This document shows, in pieces, positions 1 through 7,744 of a stretch of 64,000 nt of DNA (within the stretch, counting starts at the first letter, position 1; the number at the start of each line of letters is the position of its first letter). The notes under the pieces are model-generated. The model saw only the letters and a program-made list of their open reading frames with translations. It searched no databases and had not been told where the DNA came from. The translations under genes were made by a program, and so were the position numbers. Origin of the DNA: Mesorhizobium sp. CA14 (lineage in GTDB: Bacteria; Pseudomonadota; Alphaproteobacteria; Rhizobiales; Rhizobiaceae); NCBI RefSeq assembly GCF_020165195.1, contig NZ_JAIUHR010000018.1:1-64000 (forward strand). Direction: 5' to 3'.

Positions 1-538
1 ACAAGAAGCTCGCTCTGCGCCAAGCCGCATGACCAGCCTCGTGGCCGCCCCTTTTGCAGAACTTGACGCACACAACCAGGCGCCGATTGCTACGATAGCT
101 CAGTGGTAGAGCACTCCCTTGAGTATTCATGACCTAAAACCGGCATTTTTCGTCACGATTCGAACCGCTTGGCTGACTTCCTCCAGATGAATGGTGTAAG
201 CTCTCGACACCATTTCGGCGCGGAATGGTTACAAGCCAGCCGGCCTTCTTTCGAGGGGACTTCTTCCCGAACACTTGTCGATCATCTTCGACCCGGAATC
301 GCCGTGCGCGTGGTGGGTCATGAGGACCTGGGTTGAGTTCCACCGGCCCTTCTTGGTCGCCAAGTCTATCCTGTGTGGACGGCCATCTCGGTAGCGAAGC
401 TATGCCGGCCCGGCTGATGGGTCGCAAGGTGGTATGCCGGCGGCGTCGGTGATCGCGGGACCGGAAGGGGCAGGTCACCCCAACGCACGCGCCAAGCGAT
501 TGTCTCCTCGGCCGTGGTCCAGACCGCTAAGACTAAAT
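1..538. other. Island stretch without a recognisable gene
   Basis: I see no convincing coding region here. An open frame on the minus strand (134-478) is rich in Arg, Pro and His, has no recognisable domain and lacks a ribosome binding site, so I do not call it. The only recognisable piece is the tRNA-like fragment at 89-122, listed separately. The stretch follows the 3' end of the B12 radical SAM gene and probably holds debris from earlier insertions in the island. Confidence 0.5.
89..122 (+). pseudogene. 5' half of a tRNA-Thr-like gene (truncated)
   Basis: The stretch reads as a 7-nt acceptor strand, TA, D-arm GCTC-AGTGGTA-GAGC, A, then the 5' anticodon strand CTCCC and TTG. Alphaproteobacterial tRNA-Thr(GGT) continues with GTAAGGGAG and the T-arm, but here the sequence changes to unrelated DNA right after CTCCCTTG, inside the anticodon loop. 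No matching 3' half is found downstream. It could be the remnant of an integration or recombination event at a tRNA gene. The Thr identity rests on memory of related tRNAs because the anticodon itself is lost. Confidence 0.5.
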
Positions 539-2509
539 TCAAGCTCCGGCGTTGCCCGAGAGCGCTCGCGATGCTAGCAGACTATCAAACTCTAGAAGAC
601 CAAGCTCTCTGAGAGTGAACATGCCCTCCAGCACGGTAGTTCCCATGCCCGCGTCGCGGAACAAACATGAGAACTCGCTAAACGAGATGGAGCTTTGTAG
701 ACTTGCGAGAATGGTCGCCCAAGTGGGATTGACGGCAAAAACGTCAACTTGGACACCGTCCCGCTCCTTTGTTCGAACAAGCCAGTCGGAAAGTTCTCCA
801 TAGCTCTCTTTTGGAACACAAGCACTAGCCAGAGCTTCCGCGACCTTGACCGGGTTGTGACAGGCTCTCAACAACGCAACGCCCTCGGGTAAAGCAACTG
901 GGCTCTGCAGGGGCACTTCACTAAGAAACACTTGTTCTCGGCGCTTTCGCAACATGGTTATCCCCACGGAGTTTAGACGGAAAGCACTCAACAGAACATC
1001 ACGCTCTCCGAACCTGCATCTGATAAATTCGATCAAATCAGTCTCAGATACTGAGTTCCAATCCAATCGATCGCTCCCCCATAGGACAAACTCCTCCACT
1101 AACTTGCTCAGACGGCCGTCAAACCGACCTAGCGCCATCCTAGCGACGCCGCTGCCCAGTTGGCCCAGAAGGAAAACAACCTGAACCGCCGCCTTTGCGC
1201 GTTCGCGAGAGCCAACCGATGGATAGTAATAGTAAGTGCAAAAAATATCAGGATTATGCGACACGATAGACTCGTCATCGTCCTCAAGAAGTACTGCGTT
1301 AAAGTCCGTTTGGAACCAATCCCTCCTAACATCCCCGCCCATCAACCTATATAGTTCCGTTCCCGGCTCCGGCGTCAGCATGTGTAACTGAACTGTTACG
1401 TCGTCACCAAAGCACAAAATACACTCGCCTATAAGGTCGATCGTGGCGTTCTGACCTTCATCCTCCTCCTCAGGAAAGCCTATAATAAACGAGGCAGTTG
1501 GGGATATGCCGAGGCGTATCGATTCCGCAAGCGTGGGCATGAGAAGATGGAGGTCGAGCCTTTTCTTGGATGTACGCTGCACTACGTCCGCGCCAGTCTC
1601 AATACCATAGTAGATCATGTCGCATCCGGCAGTAGCCATCTCTTTGAGAAGATCAGCATCGACGCAATCGATACGTGCCGAGCATCCCCACTTTACATCG
1701 AGATCGCTTACAGCCTCACAGAACGACATGACCTTTTTCCTATTCACCGTAAAAAGATCATGCGTCAATGAAAAACATGAGATATCGTAGGTATCCTTTA
1801 GCCGCCTTAGCTCACTAACTAACACCGCGGGTGACTTCAAACGGTACTGCCTACCAAAAAACTCTGCGGTCGAACAGAACGTGCAATTGAACGGGCACCC
1901 GCGCCCCGCCTCTACTCTCAAGCGGCGCACACCAGCGTTCACAACCGGGCACAGATCGTATGCAGGACTCGGGAGACTGTCCAATTCGACTACGGACGGC
2001 GCACCTTTGTTCGAGACCACGTCTTCGTTCTTCCGCCAAACAACACCGGGCAGGCCGTCGAAGCTTCCCGCTCCTAGGCCATCTATGACTTGGCTTATCA
2101 CCGCTTCACCCTCGTGGCGAACCACGAGGTCAAATTGTGGGAAGCGCGAGAGAATTTGCTCGCCGAGAATTGTGGCGTGAGGTCCACCGAGAATGATAGG
2201 TAGCTTCGGCAATTGGGCCTTGAGGTAATGAGCAACCTTCAATGTAAATATGAAACTGCACCCCAACGACGTAAACCCAACCACATCGGGTTGAAGATCA
2301 CGAATATATTGTGCCATGTTTTTATAAAGACTGCCATCAAGACGCATTGCCTTAGATTTAACTAAGTACTTAGGATCGACGATAAGTGGCTCGTGCCCAT
2401 TCTGTCGAACAATTGCAGACAAGGAGATTAGGCCCAGATGAGGCTGTGCGTCAAAAGAGGAAAGGTCTCCGCTGGGTATCAGCAGGTTGTCAACGAACAC
2501 GACTCGCAT
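539..2509 (-). CDS. B12-binding radical SAM enzyme of a RiPP cluster
   Basis: This predicted 656-residue protein has an N-terminal cobalamin-binding Rossmann domain (about residues 1-150, with GGPHATILGE near 108-117) followed by a radical SAM domain with the cluster motif C205-x3-C209-x2-C212 (GCPFNCTFC). The C-terminal 250 residues are not assigned; the last 60 look like a small winged-helix module. Enzymes of this class usually methylate unactivated carbons or rearrange substrates. I chose the ATG at 2509 because MRVVFVDN begins the B12 fold; longer frames add unconserved residues. The start lies inside the 3' end of the upstream gene, so the two are probably translationally coupled. It is the last gene of the operon that starts with the small peptide at 4348, so the likely substrate is that peptide after or before MNIO action. 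The exact reaction cannot be read from sequence. Confidence 0.85.
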   Translation of the reverse strand: MRVVFVDNLLIPSGDLSSFDAQPHLGLISLSAIVRQNGHEPLIVDPKYLVKSKAMRLDGSLYKNMAQYIRDLQPDVVGFTSLGCSFIFTLKVAHYLKAQLPKLPIILGGPHATILGEQILSRFPQFDLVVRHEGEAVISQVIDGLGAGSFDGLPGVVWRKNEDVVSNKGAPSVVELDSLPSPAYDLCPVVNAGVRRLRVEAGRGCPFNCTFCSTAEFFGRQYRLKSPAVLVSELRRLKDTYDISCFSLTHDLFTVNRKKVMSFCEAVSDLDVKWGCSARIDCVDADLLKEMATAGCDMIYYGIETGADVVQRTSKKRLDLHLLMPTLAESIRLGISPTASFIIGFPEEEDEGQNATIDLIGECILCFGDDVTVQLHMLTPEPGTELYRLMGGDVRRDWFQTDFNAVLLEDDDESIVSHNPDIFCTYYYYPSVGSRERAKAAVQVVFLLGQLGSGVARMALGRFDGRLSKLVEEFVLWGSDRLDWNSVSETDLIEFIRCRFGERDVLLSAFRLNSVGITMLRKRREQVFLSEVPLQSPVALPEGVALLRACHNPVKVAEALASACVPKESYGELSDWLVRTKERDGVQVDVFAVNPTWATILASLQSSISFSEFSCLFRDAGMGTTVLEGMFTLRELGLLEFDSLLASRALSGNAGA

Positions 2510-3321
2510 GGGATCTCCAATTTCAGTCCCCCGAGGGCTTCCGAGATCGCTTCGTAGCACCTGATCACATCGCGCGCGGCAACAGGCTGCCCGATCTCGC
2601 GCGAAAGCGCCGCGGATATACCTTCGACTGACGTCTTCGAGTTCACAAAACTTAACAAGAAGTTGGTAAGTTCGTCCACTTGATAGAGGCTAACGTGGCA
2701 AGCGTTTTTCTGCCTTACATAAATATAGCACGTTGACGCGTGGTCAGCGGGTGGAGGTGGTCGACCTTGGTCGACCATCTGCTCAAGTTGCTGCGGGTGC
2801 CATCGTAGTAATGTAGAGCAAATTCGTCCGCGAAACACCGGAGAGACAAAGGCATTTAGCTCGTCAAAGTTAATAGTGCTTCGAACCGAAATTAAACACT
2901 CCTCGTGAGAGATTACGTCCAACAAAAAAAGGTGTAAGCTGGTTCTTGGCCGTCCATTCAAGTATCGGATGAGGCTGCTGACAAATGCCCTTCTTCTATC
3001 TGGCAGTGGAAGGGGGCGCTGCGTTTCCCACAGATTATTAAATTCTGTGGAATAGTAAGTAAAAAAGTCTATTTCAAGGCCTGCGACATGCAGGGCCTGC
3101 ATGGTGAGTGGAATTATGTCATACAGTTGATTGTGACGCACCTTTGCAATATGCCCAGAAAATTGCTGAATTCGTTTCAAGTTTTCTTCGCCGAATGGGT
3201 AGCAGGACAGTTGCAACACTATTGCGTGCCGTCTGTCATTCCAGGAGTCGTTAAGGTAATTCGGATCTCGTAGGAGCGCCGCGAGAAGCGCGTGCGCGTC
3301 TCGTTGGCGCATGCCCGTCAC
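2479..3321 (-). CDS. MNIO partner-like protein with RRE-like C-terminus
   Basis: This 280-residue protein sits between the DUF692 oxygenase and the B12 radical SAM gene, overlapping the first by 4 nt (ATGA type) and the second by 31 nt. MNIO enzymes usually need a partner of about this size encoded next to them (as in MbnC or TglI type pairs), which delivers the precursor. The N-terminal 190 residues are mostly helical and not recognised. The C-terminal 90 residues resemble a PqqD-like peptide-recognition fold: a short beta hairpin (CYIYVRQKNACHVSLY), then helices with spacing typical of such domains. The extreme C-terminus carries CESCSLTTC, three cysteines that might bind metal. Assignment as the partner is from context and size, not from a family match I can verify. 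Confidence 0.6.
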   Translation of the reverse strand: MTGMRQRDAHALLAALLRDPNYLNDSWNDRRHAIVLQLSCYPFGEENLKRIQQFSGHIAKVRHNQLYDIIPLTMQALHVAGLEIDFFTYYSTEFNNLWETQRPLPLPDRRRAFVSSLIRYLNGRPRTSLHLFLLDVISHEECLISVRSTINFDELNAFVSPVFRGRICSTLLRWHPQQLEQMVDQGRPPPPADHASTCYIYVRQKNACHVSLYQVDELTNFLLSFVNSKTSVEGISAALSREIGQPVAARDVIRCYEAISEALGGLKLEIPCESCSLTTC

Positions 3322-4157
3322 GAAACTAACTCACGGACTCGGCGTATCTTCTCCAGAAGAGCGGATTCGCTGAAGTGGGAGTGCCAGTTGAACTCTAAAG
3401 TCACTGCCTCGGGAGCCGCCCGTTCAAACAGAGCAGCCAGGAGTGAGTAAACGGGCTCGGGAGCCTCTATACCGTGATTGTCCCAGAACGTCCCATCCTC
3501 AACGCTGACCCCTGACACATGAACTTCGACAACCCGGCTCGTGGGGTACTCGTCTAAGAGCGCCATCGGGGACTGCTTGAAGTTACGAGCGGTTATGTAG
3601 AGATGAGCTAGATCGAGAAGCAGGCCAACGTCTGTCTGACTGACTAAGCGAGATAAAAATTCGGTTTGGGACATAGTACTTCCCGGAACCACAAAGTACT
3701 GCGGCGGATTCTCCAATATAATCCGTCTCTCAAAGTTCTCCTGCAAACCTTTGAACGTTGAAATGCATCTCTCAAGAGACTCCTCACTAAATTGGGGACA
3801 AATCGTGTAGTCGGTATTAACTATTTCGTTTCCATCATCATCAAACCGATGCGCTGAGGTGAACGCCAAATGTTCTCCAATCCAAGGCGTGTCAACCTGC
3901 TCTGCTAACTCGCGAATGCGATCCAGCGTGCCCCTCGTTGGCGCTACATCTCCGCCCACAGACATGCTGGAGCAGTGTAGAATGATCGGAATCGGTAGAG
4001 ATTCCGCCAACTGCTCGCTAGCTCGAAGCCGCTCGAATGGCACCTCCACGTAGTCCACCCTATCGGGATCGCGTGAGATAAGGGCACCGATCTGGGGACT
4101 CCAGGCTAAGCCCACGCGGGCTCTCATTGGACAGCCGCTACCGTGCTTAGGGCGCAT
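3318..4157 (-). CDS. DUF692 / MNIO multinuclear iron oxygenase
   Basis: This 279-residue TIM-barrel protein carries the metal-ligand pattern of the DUF692 (MNIO) family: H61 in HCSSMSVGG, E95-H96 in GEHLAF, E149 in ILENPPQY, D182/H185 in LLDLAHLY, H213 in EVHVSGV, D226 and H228 in WDNHG, and E255 in TLEFNWH. Members such as MbnB and TglH use two or three irons and O2 to oxidise Cys, Asp or other residues of ribosomal peptides. The start may be the ATG at 4157, two bases after the stop of the small peptide gene, or the internal ATG at 4127, before the conserved VGLAWSPQ. The order peptide, MNIO, partner, B12 radical SAM is that of a RiPP pathway. The reaction is not predictable with certainty. 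Confidence 0.9.
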   Translation of the reverse strand: MRPKHGSGCPMRARVGLAWSPQIGALISRDPDRVDYVEVPFERLRASEQLAESLPIPIILHCSSMSVGGDVAPTRGTLDRIRELAEQVDTPWIGEHLAFTSAHRFDDDGNEIVNTDYTICPQFSEESLERCISTFKGLQENFERRIILENPPQYFVVPGSTMSQTEFLSRLVSQTDVGLLLDLAHLYITARNFKQSPMALLDEYPTSRVVEVHVSGVSVEDGTFWDNHGIEAPEPVYSLLAALFERAAPEAVTLEFNWHSHFSESALLEKIRRVRELVS

Positions 4158-4159
4158 AA

Positions 4160-4348
4160 CTAATCTTGAGTGTCGACAACCATACTGATTGCCTTACCGC
4201 CGTTTCCGATCTCGGACTCTCCGACCTTCATAACCTTGATCTTGAGGTCGCCGCCCCTCTGGAGGCATTCTATAAGGGCAGATCGCTCGTCGTGGCCAAG
4301 CGACTTGGACGTCGTGAGAATAGTTTTGCCGCGCTCTTTCGAGACCAT
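4160..4348 (-). CDS. Candidate RiPP precursor peptide ending in Asp
   Basis: A 62-residue open frame precedes the MNIO gene by 2 nt. GGGAG lies 8 nt upstream of the ATG at 4348; a longer frame from 4393 or 4372 lacks such a site. The peptide starts MVSKERGKTILTTSK, has one Cys in ALIECLQRGGD, a Gly-rich stretch (ESEIGNGGK) and ends MVVDTQD, with Asp as last residue. Position, size, lack of a domain and operon make it the probable substrate of the MNIO and B12 radical SAM enzymes. MNIO pathways that rework a C-terminal Asp together with a B12 radical SAM enzyme are known from Burkholderia, as I recall, so the terminal Asp is notable. The single Cys is the alternative target. It lacks similarity that I recognise to described precursors. 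Confidence 0.6.
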   Translation of the reverse strand: MVSKERGKTILTTSKSLGHDERSALIECLQRGGDLKIKVMKVGESEIGNGGKAISMVVDTQD

Positions 4349-4612
4349 TTCTTCGCTCCCTAAGTATCCCATCGCAAAGCGACTATAGCACACGCCGATG
4401 CTTGGTTAAAGGCGATGTCAGTCAGCTGATGAGTGAGGCATGCCATACCTTCGAGGCCGACCGGCCCGGGCATGTCCGACAACCTCGCCGAAGAAATCAT
4501 TGCGACAATCTCGGGATCATAGCGACGCTTGAAGCGATCATAGCGCGTGCGGAAGCTGGCGACTAAGAATTGCCGACACGCCACTGGTAGGCGTCAAACG
4601 AACATTTTCCTT

Positions 4613-4660
4613 GAATGCGGAACATTCCGGTGATAAAACTCTTCCCCATTCAGGGAATGG
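4613..4660. promoter_or_regulatory. Paired inverted repeats, probable toxin-antitoxin operator
   Basis: Upstream of the DUF433 gene are two inverted repeats built from the same 5-mer: GAATG-CGGAA-CATTC at 4613-4627 and CATTC-AGG-GAATG at 4647-4659 (extended to CCATTC/GAATGG). They lie 22 to 70 nt before the start codon at 4682, where autoregulatory sites of toxin-antitoxin operons normally are. Binding by the downstream antitoxin is an inference. Confidence 0.45.
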
Positions 4661-4681
4661 TTTCCTTGAAGGAGCTAAGTG

Positions 4682-5389
4682 ATGAACCATGTCTGCATGA
4701 ACGAGGAGAGGAATCCTAGTGCAAGTGCTGCGCGCGCTTTGCTGTCGCTGAAGGAGGTCGTGACTCTTGCCGACGTGTCCGAAAAGCGCGTGCGAAAAGA
4801 TATCGAAAGGGGGGTGATTGTAGAGCCAAGAATTACGCGTCTGACCGACGCTCGCATAGCATTCCCTTGGAGCTATGTTGTTTCCTTTGCGGCGGTATAT
4901 GGGAATGCCCATCTGGATGTGGAAATGCGAAGGGTGGCGCTGTCTAAGCTTGACCGTCTGATTGATGGGTCTTGGTTTAAGGCCAACCCGGACGTATGCG
5001 TGAAGTTCACTCGGAGGGCGGCTGCATCCTGCGATTATATGCACGTCGATATAGACAAATACGTCACGCTGGACATGGGTCGTGTCCTGCATCAAGTCGC
5101 GCCACGTCTTAACCTCTATTATTGCGGATTCGACCGCATAGAAGAGCGAGATGATGTTCTCGGGGGGGAAGCCGTATTCAAAGACTCTCGATTGTCCGTG
5201 AACCACATCGGAAAGATGGTGGAAAGCGGTGAGCCGGTGAAGAATATCCTGGAGGACTACCCATATTTGAATGAAGATGATGTGAGGTTCGCACATCTTT
5301 ATTATCGCGCCCATCCGATGACAGGTCGGCCCCGCGCGAGCGATAGCGACGACGAGGCTGACAAGCATGCTGAAATTGATGTTGGATGA
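4682..5389 (+). CDS. DUF433-domain antitoxin-like protein
   Basis: The 235-residue protein has an N-terminal part resembling a MerR/HTH-type DNA-binding module (about residues 20-75, with LADVSEKRVRKDIERG) and a C-terminal DUF433 domain (GGEAVFKDSRLSVNHIGKM, then NILEDYPYLNEDDV). DUF433 proteins are the VapB-like partners of DUF5615 PIN-like toxins. The toxin gene follows with a 23-nt overlap, the usual antitoxin-first order. AAGGAG at 4669-4674 stands 7 nt before the ATG at 4682 and decides the start over the in-frame GTG three bases upstream. Inverted repeats just upstream suggest autoregulation. The pair probably stabilises the island. Confidence 0.75.
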   Translation: MNHVCMNEERNPSASAARALLSLKEVVTLADVSEKRVRKDIERGVIVEPRITRLTDARIAFPWSYVVSFAAVYGNAHLDVEMRRVALSKLDRLIDGSWFKANPDVCVKFTRRAAASCDYMHVDIDKYVTLDMGRVLHQVAPRLNLYYCGFDRIEERDDVLGGEAVFKDSRLSVNHIGKMVESGEPVKNILEDYPYLNEDDVRFAHLYYRAHPMTGRPRASDSDDEADKHAEIDVG

Positions 5390-5783
5390 AAACATCTCGC
5401 CCGCTTTGAGTAAGCCCCTGTGGGAGATGCAGGTCGATACGACCAGCACTCGCGATAGGGGCATGCTCAAAGCTCCCGATCATGAAGTGTGGAAAGTCGC
5501 TCAAGACGAGGACCGGTCCGTTGTGACCATCAATCGTGGCGATTTCGAAAGGCTGGCCCGTTTGACGCCACGCCATGCCGGATTGGTCCTTATACCGAGC
5601 GGGCGAGGTCGAGACGGCCAACTTGAATTTATCCAGAGCGTGGTTGAAACGGCACGCTCAGAAAACGCAATATTGCCTTCGTTGCGGGGACGTATTTTCA
5701 AAATCGCCGAGGATGGCCAGATTTTCATTGAGCAGACGCAAGAGCCGCAACCGGCAAAGGTCGTGCTGCGGGTTGTGAGCTAG
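5367..5783 (+). CDS. DUF5615 PIN-like toxin
   Basis: The 138-residue protein begins MLKLMLDENISPAL, the standard opening of DUF5615 proteins with an early Asp-Glu pair. Further conserved pieces are DHEVWKVAQDEDR and VVTINRGDFERL, containing the acidic residues of a PIN-like nuclease site, then HAGLVLIP. The family is predicted to cut RNA and acts as the toxin of DUF433 pairs. It overlaps the antitoxin gene by 23 nt, so both are made from one mRNA. At 138 residues it is slightly longer than the roughly 110-120 usual for the family because of a C-terminal tail (about 20 residues) of unknown role. No frameshift is visible, so the module appears intact. Confidence 0.75.
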   Translation: MLKLMLDENISPALSKPLWEMQVDTTSTRDRGMLKAPDHEVWKVAQDEDRSVVTINRGDFERLARLTPRHAGLVLIPSGRGRDGQLEFIQSVVETARSENAILPSLRGRIFKIAEDGQIFIEQTQEPQPAKVVLRVVS

Positions 5784-6476
5784 GCCGCGCCTCTATAGCG
5801 TCCAGCGCCGTGGCCGGCCATCGTGCAGGGTCATGTCCTTGTTGTTCAACAGCGATGCGCTTACAGCGGTGCAGGTCGTCCCGCTCGCTTTAATGCCCTT
5901 GGAGCGGAACAAGGCCAGCGCGATCTCTTCCGCGCTCATAGGCGCTGTTGCCGTCCTGAGAACGTCCAGCGCGCCCGGATGACAGCCCGCGAGAAGGCGG
6001 TGGCGCCTAGCGGGCTCAGCCTATAGCCTATCGTTCCCTTTTGTCCATTGGCAACGCCCTGCTCGGCCAGTCCAATTGCGAGAAGATGGCCAATCATCGG
6101 CTGCGCGAGACCCACCATCGATCCGATCGGATCATAGTCTCCAGCCCTGCGAGCCAATATCCTTTCACCTCGCACGGGGGAAGGCCTTCGGCAATCATCA
6201 TTGCTTGTCGATCGACCATTGTTCTGGCCGGAGTGGATAGGACTGTTGGATGGACATCAAAGCTTGCCGCGCCGGCCCGGGCTCGGGATGGAGCCCTCCT
6301 CGAGAGGCAGCGATCATTCCGGAAATAGCTGATTTGAGCCTTTCGACGGCTTCTCCGTCACCTTTCGTCCGTCGCGGATCAAACTCCAGCGACGATTCTA
6401 TCCTCTGGACGGAATCCACCGCGACATCGCCTCGTCGAGCGGCGCCGTCATGTGTGAGCCGTTTGCGCAGGCCTTC
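5784..6476. other. Degraded intergenic stretch before the IS element
   Basis: No intact gene is convincing here. The minus strand holds fragments: a 49-codon piece at 5793-5939 (listed separately) and open stretches at 5936-6175 and 6198-6419 whose translations look partly coding (for example GTIGYRLSPLGATAF) but do not join in one frame. The most economical reading is one or two decayed genes cut by the neighbouring IS3 element. Confidence 0.45.
5793..5939 (-). pseudogene. C-terminal fragment of a conserved hypothetical protein
   Basis: The minus strand reads MSAEEIALALFRSKG, then TTCTAVSASLLNNKDMTLHDG and a WTL end, in one frame to the TAG at 5795-5793. This pattern resembles the winged C-terminal end of small hypothetical proteins frequent in rhizobial plasmids and islands. 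The frame continues upstream for some codons (DVLRTATAP) without a start, so the N-terminal part is lost or shifted. Function unknown. Confidence 0.35.
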
Positions 6477-6540
6477 TGACCTTGCCCCTGTAATCTAATC
6501 CGGTTTGAAGTTCGTTCTGGCCCATCGAGAGGACCAGGAC

Positions 6541-6803
6541 ATGAAGCGCAGCCGCTTTTCTGAAGAGCAGATCATCGGAATTCTGAAGGAGCATGAGGCC
6601 GGACGGTCGCCGGTCTGTGTCGAAAACACGGCGTCAGCGATGCTTCGATCTACAACTGGATGGCCCGCTTCGGCGGGATGGATGTTTCCGAGGCTCGGCG
6701 ACTGAAGGCGCTGGAGGACGAGAACACGCGGTTGAAGCGGCTTCTGGCCGACGCCATGCTCGACAATGCCGCGTTGAAGGATCTCGTGGGAAAGAAATGG
6801 TGA
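6541..6803 (+). pseudogene. IS3 orfA, frameshifted
   Basis: The gene starts MKRSRFSEEQIIGILKEHEAG at 6541, the classic start of IS3-type OrfA helix-turn-helix proteins. The frame is then lost near 6600-6630; the correct continuation is in another frame and reads KHGVSDASIYNWMARFGGM, followed by a leucine-zipper stretch and the end KDLVGKKW with the stop at 6801-6803. A small indel around 6600-6625 therefore disrupts OrfA. The OrfAB fusion made by programmed frameshifting in this family would also be lost. Confidence 0.8.
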
Positions 6804-7726
6804 CGCCCGCGGCCAAGCGGAAAGCTGTCGCTCACCTGAGGGAAGGCTTCGGGATGAGCGAACGGCGGGCGTGTAAAGCCATCGGCTGTTGCCGCATGAC
6901 GGTTCGCTACGAGACCAGCAGGCCGGACGACCGCGAGGTTCGCGAGCGGATGAAGGCGATCGCGCAGGAGCGTCGCCGGTTCGGCTACCGGCGTCTTCTT
7001 GTGATGCTGAGGCGGGAGGGCCTGGTCGTGAACCACAAGAAGCTGTTCCGGCTCTATCGGGAGGAGAAGCTCGCCGTTCGTCGCCGTGGCGGCCGCAAGC
7101 GGGCGATCGGGACCAGGGCGCCGATGCTGGTGCCGCTGCGGCCCGACGAGCGCTGGTCGCTCGACTTCGTATCGGACCAGCTCACCGACGGGCGCCGCTT
7201 CCGCATCCTGGCCGTCGTCGACGACTGCACGAGAGAGTGCCTGGCACTCATCGTTGATACGTCTCTCTCGGGCATGCGGGTTACCCGCGAACTGGACCGG
7301 CTCATCACCCAGCGCGGCCGGCCGAGGATGATCGTCAGCGACAATGGCAGCGAATTCACCTCCAACGCCATCCTCGCCTGGGCGGATCAGAACCGCGTCG
7401 AATGGCATTACATTGCGCCCGGCAAGCCGATGCAGAATGGCTTCATCGAGAGCTTCAACGGCCGACTGCGCGATGAACTGCTCAACGAGACGCTGTTTAC
7501 CTCGCTGGCTCAGACGCGCGTAGCCATCGCCCTGTGGCGCGCCGACTACAACACCGCGCGGCCGCACTCCCAAATCGCCTGGCAGACACCGGCCGAGTTC
7601 GCCACCACCTTCAATCCGCGACGGTCGATCGCGCTGCGCTATGCCAAAGGCTCCGCGCCAGTGACCGTCGCTTCACCCGCCCAGCAGGGCACAACCCACG
7701 CCGGAAACGAACTCAAAACTGGATAG
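6797..7726 (+). CDS. IS3-family transposase OrfB (DDE)
   Basis: The 309-residue product carries the HTH_21 region (RRFGYRRLLVMLRREG) and the rve integrase core with its DDE residues: D in WSLDFVSDQL, D in IVSDNGSEF and E in NGFIESFNGRLRDE. The end contains YNTARPHSQIAWQTPAEF, typical for the family. The start ATG at 6797 overlaps the last codons of orfA (ATGGTGA), the standard arrangement for ribosomal frameshifting. OrfB is intact, but OrfA is not. Confidence 0.85.
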   Translation: MVTPAAKRKAVAHLREGFGMSERRACKAIGCCRMTVRYETSRPDDREVRERMKAIAQERRRFGYRRLLVMLRREGLVVNHKKLFRLYREEKLAVRRRGGRKRAIGTRAPMLVPLRPDERWSLDFVSDQLTDGRRFRILAVVDDCTRECLALIVDTSLSGMRVTRELDRLITQRGRPRMIVSDNGSEFTSNAILAWADQNRVEWHYIAPGKPMQNGFIESFNGRLRDELLNETLFTSLAQTRVAIALWRADYNTARPHSQIAWQTPAEFATTFNPRRSIALRYAKGSAPVTVASPAQQGTTHAGNELKTG

Positions 7727-7744
7727 AAACTGGGGGCAACGTCA

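Larger units (their letters stand above)
6477..7744 (+). mobile_element. IS3-family insertion sequence
   Basis: The 1268-bp element is bounded by imperfect terminal inverted repeats: TGACCTTGCCCC at 6477-6488 and, reversed, TGACGTTGCCCC at 7744-7733; the similarity continues inward for about 35 bp. It encodes the usual two frames, orfA and orfB. orfA is broken, so transposition in cis is doubtful. The flanking triplets and quadruplets (CTTC on the left, GCGG on the right) do not match, so there is no visible target duplication, which suggests deletion or recombination next to the element. On the right it cuts off the end of a Sel1-repeat gene. Confidence 0.85.

Noticed and set aside
134..478. 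114-codon minus-strand frame near the left end
   Set aside because: Arg/Pro/His-rich translation, no ribosome binding site, no recognised family.
4360..4584. 74-codon minus-strand frame upstream of the MNIO peptide
   Set aside because: Its translation looks partly coding, but it overlaps the peptide region, has no start site of quality and no known family.
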